Positions 1-11,691 of a DNA stretch of 64,000 bases are shown one piece after another. The stretch is from Sindora glabra (taxonomy: Eukaryota; Streptophyta; Magnoliopsida; Fabales; Fabaceae): assembly GCA_020226215.1 (NCBI GenBank), contig CM035231.1, positions 50,062,876-50,126,875 on the forward strand. The letters run 5' to 3'. The stretch's first letter is position 1. Each line of letters begins with the position of its first letter. Under the pieces are notes generated by a model. That model made no database searches. It had not been told where the DNA came from and was given only the letters and a program-made list of their open reading frames with translations. A program made the translations under genes and the position numbers.

Positions 1-594
1 ATATTTTTATTAATTAATTAAGAGATGTTATATATAAATTAATTTAAAAAAATATTATTAATCTATTTATCATAAATATATTTTTTCAACTATCTTTGAA
101 GAAAAGAAATTGTTTGAGAAACAAGAAATGAGGTTAGGTTTACTATGAAATTATATGTCTGGTATGCTTCTTTAAATATTATATTAATAGTAATATTTGA
201 ATTATTGTTAATTAATATTTTTAGTCATTATTTACTTATTACTAGTTTGAAGAAGGAGAAGATGATGATAATATGGTTGAATATAATAAAATATAAGCTT
301 TTTTCAAAAACTATTTTAATTTTAAATTATATATTTTATAAATTTAAAAATTATATTGCTCTTTAAAAAATTAGAATTTTATCAAAATCAATTCTAACTC
401 ATGTATGACTTCCTTCCATTCTATTTTATTTGTTATTTTAGGTAAATTTTTTTATTATTTATCTATATCATTAGAAGATCAAAAATAAAATTATCAATTT
501 TTTTCAATTTTACTCTTAAATCCTAATAAATAATTAATTACTTTATATATTGAATTATTGATTGTTAGTAAAGAATAAATTTATAAATTAAAAT
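1..594. other. AT-rich intergenic DNA, no gene seen
   Basis: Very AT-rich sequence. The only longer open frame (145-366, plus strand) is rich in I, L, N and K as expected of random AT-rich DNA, and shows no motif. I see no RNA gene or mobile element that can be named here. Confidence 0.6.
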
Positions 595-1790
595 TCTTTT
601 CTCCCGAAATACAGTTAATTGTTGCTCTTGTTGATTATTATATATTTATTTTAATGACAGGATTAAAAAATAGAGGAGTAAATAATTAGAAGATTTCCTG
701 TTATTTATATTACGTATCAAATAATCAAATTAAAATAATTAAAATTAAAATTTTATATTATATATCTTACTTGTAAATTTATGAAAAATTTAATACCAAT
801 GAATTTTGAAAATTTTACTTAAGAAAATATGACAATCATTAATTAATATACATAAATCACTAATTTATCTAAAGGAAAAAATATTCTAACTTAATCAATT
901 ACACTAATTTAATCAACTAATTTTTTAGTAATTATTAATTTTGAGTGTAATTCAAATTATCAATTAAATTTTTTAACTTTTAATTTAATCAAAATTATTA
1001 ATACAGATTAAATATAATTGAAACAGAGAGAAATTATGAAAAATGAAATAAATAAGGAAAAAATTATAGAGATTATTTTAAAGAGGAAAGAAATGCACAA
1101 AAAAACTAAAAATTTTAGCAAATCAAAAAAAGAAATCAAAGAGATTGTGAATATTTAAAAAATGAACGAAAGAAATTATGAAAACTTTTTTCTCCTTAAA
1201 TTACAGTTAGTAATTATCGTTGTTAATTCTTCTATATTTATCTTAATGACAAATAAAAATAAATGGTACGGTAAATAATTAGGAGATTTTCATATGAATA
1301 CTTTATTTGTATTAAGTATAAAATAAATATATTAAAATAATTAAAATTAAAATTTCATATTATGTATCGTATTTGTAAAATTTATGAAAAATTTAACACC
1401 GATGAATTTCAAATGTTTTACTTAAGAAAATATAGCTTAATCATTAATTATTAATTAATATATGCAAATTACTAATTTATATAAAATATTCTAACTTGAC
1501 TAATTGCATAGTTTAATCAATTAATGTTTTTAGTAATTATTAATTTTGAGTCTAATTCAATTTGTCAATTAAAATTAATCAGAATTATTAATGCAAATTA
1601 AATATGATTGAGATTAGAGAAATTATGAAAATATAATAAATAAGAGAAAGAAATTATAGAGATTACTCCAAAAAGAAAGAAAATGCACAAAAATAAAAAA
1701 ATTGATGAATTAAGGAAAGATATTATAGAGACTACAAAAATTCAATAAATAAGACAAAGAAATCATGAATTTTTTTCTTAATTTAATATA
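595..1790. repeat. ~590-bp direct tandem duplication with a truncated third start
   Basis: The stretch starting near 597 (after TTCTTTTCTCC) and the stretch starting near 1187 (after TTTTTTCTCC) run in parallel for over 500 bp. Shared landmarks in the same order are a CAGTTA-type start, TTTTAATGACA / TCTTAATGACA, TTATGAAAAATTTAA, TTTTACTTAAGAAAATAT, TTAGTAATTATTAATTTTGAG and AGAAATGCACAAAAA / GAAAATGCACAAAAA. A third copy seems to begin near 1757 and stops within about 30 bp. The copies differ by many substitutions and small indels, so the duplication is old. No coding capacity is visible. Confidence 0.75.
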
Positions 1791-2508
1791 AATTATTTTA
1801 TATAAGTGAGACATTCGAATTACTTGCACTACTTACATTAATGTGACTAATTATAATGCAACTATTTATTAAGAAGAAATTGAATTATGTAAGTGTGACT
1901 CATTACAACAAAATATTTATTAAGAAAAAAATGATAAATTGACATGTGATAAATTATAAAAATGATATTTATCATAACAAAAGATAAAAATATCATAGTT
2001 AGTATATATATATATATATATAGGAGTATTTAAATTATTAAATGCACATATGTAACAATTAATAATTAATGATTAAATCTTGAATCGTAAAAAAAAATAT
2101 AAATTTTTCAAAAAATATTAGATGCACTGTGCTAATTGCTCCCACCTAGTGCTTAGTACTTTATGACTTTATTTTTATTGTATTGGTTTTGTGATATATA
2201 AATAAAATTTTGAAGTAAATCATTTTAATATATTCAATGAATTTTATATTTAGATCTACTAACTTATTTTTAATAAATTGTTAAAATTAGCATTATTTAA
2301 AAAGATATTAACTGAAAAGAATGATTTATTACGTGCATATAAGTAATAAATTACGGCTATAATATATATATTGGTTTGCATGGCTATTATATTTTTTATA
2401 TAAAAAATATCATTTTAGATCACATCATTTATACACATGTGGCAATAGAAATACATAAGTTTCAAGTTTTTCCAAGTAAATGCATCTAAGAGCTCTATCT
2501 TATTTTTA

Positions 2509-2580
<72 letters not shown>

Positions 2581-3144
2581 AGCATGGGTGATAGCATGAG
2601 GTATTGATTGTTTGATAATTTTTTTTATTATATCAATTACACACGCAAATCTTATTATATTTTATAATTTTTTATCAAAATTTCATGAATCTATTAACAG
2701 TATTATGATTTTTTTATATTTTATATAATTTTTTGGCTAAACCCTTACCCTTTGGAATGAATAAAAAAGAATTTATTTTAATTTTAAATAATTTTTTATT
2801 TCAATTAAATTCGTGTTGCTATAAAATTCATTAAATTTATTAAAATTCATTTTATTTAGTTCAAAGTATATTTTTATATAAAAAATTCTACTATTTTTCT
2901 AATATTATATTTAGTATGGCATCATCAAAATTATATTATTAATTGAATTATAAGTATTTTTTAACATATTTTAAACAAGAAATTTAATTTATAAATAAAT
3001 TAAAATTATTATTTTTAATATATTTTTTAAATAATAGAACTTATTTATAAATTAATTTAAATAAAAAATGAAGTAAATAATTCTATAAAAAATTGGATTG
3101 AAACTAAACCTAATGCCCTGCATTCATTAGTTTACACTAGTTAG
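1791..3144. other. AT-rich intergenic DNA with microsatellites
   Basis: No gene found on either strand. It contains a short (AT)n run at about 1999-2021 and a long one at 2515-2576. The rest is AT-rich filler with no terminal repeats or coding similarity I can support. Confidence 0.55.
2515..2576. repeat. (AT)n microsatellite
   Basis: About 60 bp of uninterrupted AT dinucleotides between TTTATTT and TTTGTAGC. Likely length-polymorphic and prone to assembly error. Confidence 0.95.
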
Positions 3145-3146
3145 TA

Positions 3147-3882
3147 CTTGAGCCTTATTTGATAATTGGTTGATAGTTGTAACAATTAATTGATTCAATT
3201 GGTTATTAATTGATAGTTGATTGTATTAGTTAATTTGACTAACTGATTGTATTAACTATTTAAATAAAAATATTTGATAAAATTAACTATTTATAATTAA
3301 CTGTTTATATGTAAAATGATAGATAAGGGTATAAATATATTTTATAAATTATTTGAATATTTTTTTATTTTAATATTTTTAATTCTATATATTATTTGAT
3401 AAATTAAATTTTTTATAAATAATATATTATTATAATTTATTCTAAATTAACAAAATTTAAATTAAATTAATATAATTTTTATAGTAAATAAATTTATTAA
3501 TAAAAACTTAATAATTATAATTATAGTTTACGTATTTATATTGAAAGGTTGTGGGGGGGGGGTAACAACACTAAGGAAAACGTTGTATTTTACCAAAAAA
3601 AATAAAAAGGAAAATGCAATAGTAACATGATTTGAAAACGCAGGTAGTAACAAAAAGGAAAATGCAGCAGTAGCATGATTTGTGGGGTAATTGTGTGTAA
3701 TTGAGGAGTTGTTTGAAAACGCTGCTACTAATAATATTTTCAAAATCAGCTATTTGAAATAAAAAATTATTTAAATAATTGCTTACCAAATTATTAAACT
3801 AATTGATTTCACAAATTAATTAAATAAATTTTATCCAATCAATTAAAAGCGATTTGATAAGCTATTTATTGAATAAGGCCTT
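3147..3882. mobile_element. MITE-like element with GCCTTATT termini
   Basis: The left end reads GAGCCTTATTTGATAATTG and the right end, reverse-complemented, reads GGCCTTATTCAATAAATAGC, so the termini are imperfect inverted repeats about 730 bp apart. The interior is AT-rich with many TTAATTGATAGTT-like words, and related words recur near 57880 and 61728. A less AT-rich block at 3545-3725 carries a duplicated motif (AAAAAGGAAAATGCA followed by AGTAACATGATTTG or a near match). The flanks share only CTTG, so the exact ends and the superfamily are uncertain. Confidence 0.45.
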
Positions 3883-3958
3883 GGAACCGACTCGTGTTTA
3901 TATTAAGCATATTTACGGAGGTCGTGGGGCAATCTGTATTAGAAAGAATAATATTTTA

Positions 3959-4266
3959 GGCTTATTTGTTTTTTTTATTTTAAAAATAATTTTTTTAAAT
4001 AGAAGCATCTATTCATCAATCTATTTTTAAAATTTATTTTTAAAAATTATTCTCTAAATATATAATTTAAAAATGAAAAAATAAAATATTTTTAATTATT
4101 TTCTAAATTTATTTTTTAGTGTCACTTTTGTAATTAAATAAAATATTTTTTTACAATATTAACCACCTTCAATCTTAATTTTCTTTTAATTTAAAAATAA
4201 TTTTTAACAGCAGTTTTTAGAAATAACTTTTAAAAATATAAAAGTAAAAATATATCCGAACCCGCC
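3959..4266. mobile_element. Tourist-like MITE with TTA target-site duplication
   Basis: The element begins GGCTTATTTGTTTTTT and ends so that its reverse complement begins GGCGGGTTCGGATATATTT. Beyond the first bases both arms continue into similar T-rich then TTTTTAAAA-rich sequence. It is flanked by TTA at 3956-3958 and TTA at 4267-4269. A 3-bp TTA duplication with GGC...GCC ends is the signature of PIF/Harbinger (Tourist) MITEs. Its ~308-bp length and lack of coding capacity fit. It lies roughly 0.9 kb upstream of the CAMTA start codon. Confidence 0.6.
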
Positions 4267-5128
4267 TTATACTTCTGCGCGGATGCAGTTCTGTTCCTCC
4301 CTTTATTTTTATGACATTTTTTAAAAGATAAAAATATATATTTGTTTTAGATCTCTATCAACGTGATTGACCAAATTATATTTACTGGTCACTCTTTCAT
4401 GCTAGAAATTTCAGATTGGAAATTATTAGCAGAAAGGCTTCAGAATAAACAGTTTATATAAGAGGACGGGCAATTTATAATTAATAGAAAAATAGATGAC
4501 TTTTAAAATTATTTATACTTTAATTATTCTTGCTTTTTCTTCTTAGTTAAAAAAAATTCTGGAAATTATTATTTTTATTAAAATTTATAATTTTAAGAAA
4601 ATTAAAATTTTATATGTACCTTTCTTTGAAAATTTCCTCAGTATTTTCTTGAGAGAAGAAAAGGATTCTCATTCCATTTTTTCTTCTCGAAATTTCAATT
4701 ATTTGTTTTCTTATTATTTTTTTATTTGTTAACAACAAACCAAAGTGGATAAATTCATGGAATATTTTATTTTATTGAATAGCCAGTCAGCTTACACGAA
4801 CGAAATGGCGTTTCGATCTAACTTTACATAGCTCTATTTCTTGGACTCACGGTGCATAAAGAAAAGCGGAGAGAAAACAGAGTACGATTGTCATCCAGCT
4901 CGGGCTTTCTTTTCTCTTTCATCCCTTCCGAAAAGTCCCAGAGCTGAAATCAGGGGAAATTTCTGACTTTTCAGGTTTGTTTGACTACCCAGTTCATCCT
5001 TCTGGCTGGTACAAAATCGGATTGATAGCTTGTTCAAAGTTCATTTTCTTGTTTTCGATTTATGGTGAAGGTTTCAGGTTATGCAATTATTGGTCAGGCG
5101 TTGAAAGGAAGTGTTCAAAAATTTTCAG
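4267..5128 (+). promoter_or_regulatory. Upstream region and probable 5' UTR of the CAMTA gene
   Basis: Sequence composition changes from extremely AT-rich to mixed near 4780-4990, where a C/T-rich stretch (CTTTCTTTTCTCTTTCATCC, about 4907-4926) resembles a plant 5' leader. A possible TATA box (TTTATATAAGAGG) lies near 4453-4465, but it may be too far upstream. A possible 5'-UTR intron could run from GTTTGT at 4975 to TTTTCAG at 5128, placing the acceptor directly before the start codon. None of these can be fixed without transcript data. Confidence 0.4.
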
Positions 5129-8100
5129 ATGCTTTCTATGATGCAAAATAACTTAACGGGGCAGCTCGTAGGTTCAGAGATACATGGTTTTCATACATTG
5201 CAAGGTAGCGACTAATTCCTTCTTCCTCTCTGTGGTGTTGGTTTTTGCCTATTTTTTTCTTTTTCTTTTTTGGTATTGATGGGACTCATTTCTCTTGTTT
5301 CTTATCCAACCTCACCTTTTGTTTTCCTGCTCTAGAGAAAGCTTAGCTGAAATTCTGATCCTTTACTCTTCGAAGATTATGTTTTGCTAGCTTTTAGAGA
5401 TAGTGTTTTTTGGCATGAGGATGCGAGTCTGTGGATTTCAATGAAACCTCTGAGTAAAAAAGAAACAGGTTTAGTTCAAAATTATTTCTCAATGATCAAG
5501 TAAGAACTTTGTCCAGCTTGGATGAAAATCACTGAACTAAATGGTTTCAATTATTTTTGCTGTCGCCTTTAATGTGAAAATTATGAGTGAAAATGGAAAG
5601 TTGTATTAAGGTAAAGCGTCTACAATATAGTTATTTTTGGTACCTCAGAGCCAGATGGATAGTAGTGTTATGTTATGATTTCTGTACGATTTTAAAATGA
5701 AATGTGATAACTGAAAGCTAGAAAACTAGTAATAAGGTGGATTGTCTAACGTAGAGTTATTTGCTTCCTATTGTGAATCTTACCTGGATTTTAAATGTCT
5801 GAAATGCATATTATTCAGTTATCTTGATTCACTTTCCTGAAAAAATTACATTTTTATATGGCCAGAGCTAGATGTTGGGAACATTATGGAGGAAGCAAGA
5901 AGCAGATGGCTTCGCCCCAATGAGATCCATGCCATGCTCTGTAATTACAAGTATTTCACCATCCATGTCAAGCCAGTGCATTTGCCCAAAAGTAATTATT
6001 TATTGCCATTAGAAGTAACTTGATGTTGGTAAAAGATTGATAAGCATCATAATTGTGGTGGCCTACTATTCATTTGCATGTACTGTTTCTCATCATTTTC
6101 ATTCCTGAATCCTGATTATTTCAACAGAACATTTTCTTACTGATAGAAAGGATTTTCACATAATATTCTTGAAGCTGATGTTTTTGATGTTTGTAGCTTG
6201 TGGTGCAAATAGCTTGAACTTCCAACACCCTTAGTTTTTGTTGAAGATATACCTGACTAACTGGAAAAATAAAAAAGGAAAAAAAGAGGTTGAAACAGGG
6301 TTCATTTATCTATAATTCAAGAACACGGATGTTGTGAATTAAACTGTGTAGAGTCACAACACGAGAGATTTGTGGCATCATTCATTCCTAGCTAATTAAA
6401 CAATAAAAATCACTCTGAAGATAATTCCAGGCATTATTTATCCCATAGCTCTATGATATAGCATCTTGACTGATGAAAATTTGATAAGGAATTCTCAATT
6501 ATTTCACATGAGCAACAATTTTTAGCTTTATCAAGTGATATTTGATGTGAAATCATCAAAGATACTGTTGTATGATTTTATTTTGGGTAAAACAGGTGGT
6601 ACTATTGTATTATTTGACCGCAAAATGCTTCGGAACTTCCGAAAAGATGGGCACAACTGGAAAAAGAAAAAGGATGGAAAAACTGTCAAAGAAGCTCATG
6701 AGCACTTAAAAGTGAGTATTTATATTTTCTTGGGGTGCTTATATGTGCCAACTTATCATGTAAATCTTACAGAAGTCTAGTGAATTTAGTTATTTTAGCA
6801 TACGTTTATATGGACTGGAAAGGTGTTATTTACCATAATGTAAATATCTTATAGGGTATGTTCTATCATGTCTGCAATTATGGGGATATTTACGAATATG
6901 CATGGATGATCAAATTCTAATACTTTTCTGCATATACGGACTGAAAGGGGATCTGGATTTTGTAATAAAAAATTGTTGCAGATTACAGCTAGTTGAATAA
7001 TCACGTTAGTTTATGTAAGATCTTTAAAACATGAGGCTCCACACATTCAGCCTTGTCCTTTGCTAATTCCGGTGATAGTTTATTCAATGTATCTTCTACT
7101 GCAAGTGGAAATGTGGTGATGGAAATTCTGAAATTTTTCATAATTTAAATATCATCTTTGGCTTCATTTATAGGTGATGAAGTGATTAATTTGTGGGTGT
7201 CAATATTTTGTTTTTTATTTACCCAAGTATGTTTTTGGTCACTGCCTTTAATGTGCTCTGCTGGCTTGAGAAGTTATAATATTTAAACCCACAGTTTGTT
7301 GTTGGGTAATATTTGAAAAATAAATTCTGCATTTTTTTCCCCTACATCAGATTACCAGTGCATATTGTAAATCATGTATAAATTGCTTTATTCCTCATAG
7401 TCTTCTGTATAAGTGATTCTGATGTAGAGTGGAGCCACAATGATGTGTATGGTGTCTGTTTTCTACTATTCTTACTGTTCGTCATTCAGGTTGGTAATGA
7501 AGAAAGGATCCATGTATACTATGCACATGGCCAAGATAACCCAAGCTTTGTTCGCAGATGTTATTGGCTGCTTGAAAAGTATGTATAAAATATCTGTAAT
7601 GATTTTAACTAAGGACAGGTTTCTACCTGTTACGTACATCCACACCTGAATTTCACATTTCCAATCTAGTAATGATGCTCCTCTGTTTCTTGTATACTTT
7701 TGGTTGAAGCATAGAATTAGAAGTACCTGTACAATTAGTGATATGTGTTATATTTTTTCAGGAGTCTGGAACACATAGTCCTTGTTCATTATCGAGAAAC
7801 ACAGGAGGTTGTTTTTTTCTTCTCTCTTTCTTATCCTTCTCTAAGTAGGTCTAATGTCACCTCATAAACCTTTTCTATGGTGCTTTATAAGTCTCTTACT
7901 TTGGCTAATATAAAGACCATAAATGCTTTACGTTCATAAATTAAACATTTCTCAATACGTGATATTAGATTGGGATGGGGTTTTAGGCATTCAAACATGT
8001 CTCATTATGAGACAACTTATGCTTATAAGTGAATTTATCAAAATTTTGTTTTTGTCAATTGCTTTGGTTGGGGATTTACTTCTTTTCTCTGGATGGCATA

Positions 8101-11100
8101 CCGTAATTTTTATCATAAGTGGAGCAACTTATTGTAATATGTATGCCATGTGAAAGTATGATATTGTTCTTTAGCCACTTAGTTTTGTGTATGATATTGT
8201 AGATTTTCTAGTTTTTTTTTAAATTGCCAATTCAAATTGACTCAGTAAAAGTAACTTTCCTACAGTGCTCTTTTACCTATAATTTTTACAAAGCTGTAAA
8301 TGACATCTGCTTTTCTCCCTACTCATTGTCTCATTATGTATTGAAACATCTATATTTCTCCTTGCAATCTTCCATAGCATTGTTAAATCCATACATTCTA
8401 CCATTTTGGGGGTATATACTTATAAAATTTTCTGATTGAAGGAGGTGATATCTTTGAAAGAAGAAAATATCACAAGTGCTAGGATTTTTTCACTTAGTCT
8501 CTTTTCATTTGAGACACATAGCACATTGTCACCTCTAAACATAAACTCAACTTACATTTTTCATTCAATGGATACAATTTGGCATAGCTAATTTTTTATT
8601 TTTTCATTTTTTGTCTGTGATTTGACTTGTGTTCAGTTGCAGGGTTCTCCAGCCACACCTGTGAATTCAAATTCTAGTTCCTCTGATCTGACAACACCAT
8701 TGATTTTATCAGAAGAATTGGATTCTGGGACCAACAATGCAAATGCTAAGTGGTGAGAAGATACTTTTAGGTCTATTTTCTTGGAAGCTATAGTGTATAT
8801 CTGTCAATATGAAAGACTTATTATTATTATTATTGGCTAAAAATATCAAGGACATTATATTTCTTTAAAACATACCGAGTTTTTTTGAACAATAAATATA
8901 GATATTGAAGATTTGTTTGGTATACAAACAGAATACCATTGTAAGAAGGTTAAGGAAACTGTGGATATTGGCAAAAATATAATTATTGTTAACCAAGGAA
9001 AAAATTTCAAGGTAAAATAAGATGAAAAGATGGAAAACAGGAAAATCAAGCAAGAGAAATGACCTGTGATATGAGCTGTATGCCTCCATACATTTTACAT
9101 TTTAATTCCTCCGACTTCACCGTCCTCCTTCCCATTTGTTCTTGAAGGAAGCGTAGAGTTTCACCTTTATTTATGATTCATACTCTTAAGTGTTGACAAA
9201 TGATAACTGGTTTGTGGTTACATTATTGTTAATGTTGTGGGTATTGGATTATTCTTTCCTTGAGAAGGTGTATTTTCTCACATTTCTTTCTTTTTTGGGA
9301 AATAAACAGTGCCTAAGGACAATTTAAGTCATGAATTGAGGCTTCATGAGATCAATACACTTGAATGGGATGACCTAGTGGTTACAAATGATATTAACAA
9401 CACTCCATCCAATGGAGGTAACAGATTGTGTTTTCAGTAGAGCCAGAAGCTTGCTTGGAAGGCTCCTTTCCACTTTCTAATTCCAAATTATTTCTTTTTT
9501 GCAGGCAAAGTTCACTATTTTAATCAACAAAATCAAACTTTCCTAAACGGCAATATGAGCACTGTAAGATGATCTTATTCTTTCACATTTGTTTCTCTAT
9601 GACTTCATTATCTTTTTTCTTCTCCTTTTTCAATGTTAACACCTTATCTGGATGGCATTTAGTTCACAATTCTGTTTTATGAAGTATCATTTTTGTAAGA
9701 TGGACTTTCCATGGATTCTCCTTCCTTGCTTTTAAATTCATTTCATTCTTTGGATGCTTGTCAATACTTCTTCTGTGGTAGTTTTTGATATATAATTCTC
9801 AGATTTGTGGAAGTATCAATTTTGCTACATGTGGTCTGAATATATACCTCTATATATTATGGTGCTCAAATGTTGCAAACTTGCAATCGTAATTTAGCTA
9901 CACCTAGATCCTTTTGCTTCTCTCATATTTTGTTCACTGATGCTTTATTTGCAACAGCTTTTGATGAAAGGGTTTCTGTCTGCAGATAGCTAGCAGTCCC
10001 TCTGTTGGAATTCTTTCTTTTGATACTTTGATGGAGCCTATTGATGGCAGCAATACTGCTCCTTACAATTTTCCAGAGAGTGATAATCTTCAAACAATGA
10101 GCAATCAACTACATGCAAATATGCAGAGGGGGCAAACTATCACTGCTGGAGGTACTGATTCCTCTGGCACTTTGGTTAATGATGGTATACAAAGTCAGGA
10201 CAGCTTTGGAAGGTGGATTAATCACATTATGTCTGATTCTTCATGTTCTGTGGATGAGTCAACTCATGAGTCATCAATTTCATCTGCTCAAGAATCATAT
10301 TCTTCTCTGGTAGTGGATTATCATCAATCTTCTTTGCCAGAGCAAGTATTTAATATCACTGATGTGTCACCTGGATGGGCATCTTCTACTGAAAAAACGA
10401 AGGTTTCAGTTTGCCATTGTCTTAAAATCTAGTTATTAGTAATTATTTTGTTATAACTGTATCTTTCTCTCTATTAAATGTTTTTTTGTTTTAGTTTATT
10501 TTCAACTCTATATTGTCTCGTGTGAAGAATATAATTTACCTATGGAAGCTGAAATTCATGTGGAATATGGAATACCTGTTTCTCTTTATGTGAAACATAC
10601 AAAAAGTAAGTTTTTTGAGTTGGTATTCAGAGTAGTGGTCTCTGCACGTAGTTATTCTTTTGGATAAACTGCAAATTAAAATTTTACACGGGTACATCTT
10701 CTATGCATGTTTGTAGTTGTTACATGACTTTCTGAAGCTTCTCTTCTTGCAGGTCCTGATTACTGGATTCTTTCACAATGACTATCTGCATCTTGCAAAG
10801 TCCAATCTATTGTGCGTCTGTGGTGATGTAAGCATTGCTGCAGAAATTGTTCAGGTTGGGGTCTACCGATGTTGGGTATTGCCGCATTCCCCTGGTTTTG
10901 TGAATCTCTATATGAGCTTGGATGGCCATAAACCAATTAGCCAAGTTGTAAACTTTGAGTATCGCACTACTCTTCTGCATGATCCTGTAGCTTCAATGGA
11001 GGAGAGATACAACTGGGATGAGTTCCGGCTCCAGATGAGGCTAGCTTATTTGCTTTTTTCCACACCAAAGAGCCTTGATATTTCCTCTAGTGAAGTGTCA

Positions 11101-11657
11101 CCTAGTGCACTGAAGGACGCCAAGAAATTTGCCATGAAAACTTCATATATTTTCAAAAGTTGGCAATTATTGTTCAAGTCAACTGAAGACAACAAAACTC
11201 CATTCCCACTAGCAAAAGACACCCTGTTTGAAATTTCATTGAAAAACAGACTTAGGGAATGGCTTTTGGAGAGAATTTTATTGGGCTTTAGGAGTACCGA
11301 ATATGATGAACATGGTCAAGGTGTAATCCATTTGTGTGCAATTTTGGGATATACATGGGCAATTTCCTTATTTTCATGGTCGGGCTTGCCAATGAATTTC
11401 CGGGATAAATTTGGATGGACAGCCCTTCATTGGGCTGCATATTGTGGAAGGTACAGTTGTACATGGATCCAATCTATGTCCACGGGAAATTGGCACTGTC
11501 AATTTGGAAAGACTGTGTTGTTGCATTTAAACTGTGGGTCCCAAATGCAAAAGAACTTCTAGTTGGCTGCTGGAGGGCATCCAAATCCTATTTTATACAC
11601 ACACCCACACATACATATTTGTATGTATATATTTGTGTGTACACGTGCCCGCGTATA

Positions 11658-11691
<34 letters not shown>

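Noticed and set aside
145..366. Open frame of 73 codons on the plus strand
   Set aside because: Low-complexity I/L/N/K-rich translation expected by chance in AT-rich DNA; no motif.
6535..6780. Open frame of 81 codons treated as a separate gene
   Set aside because: Its middle is CAMTA exon 3; the ends run into introns.
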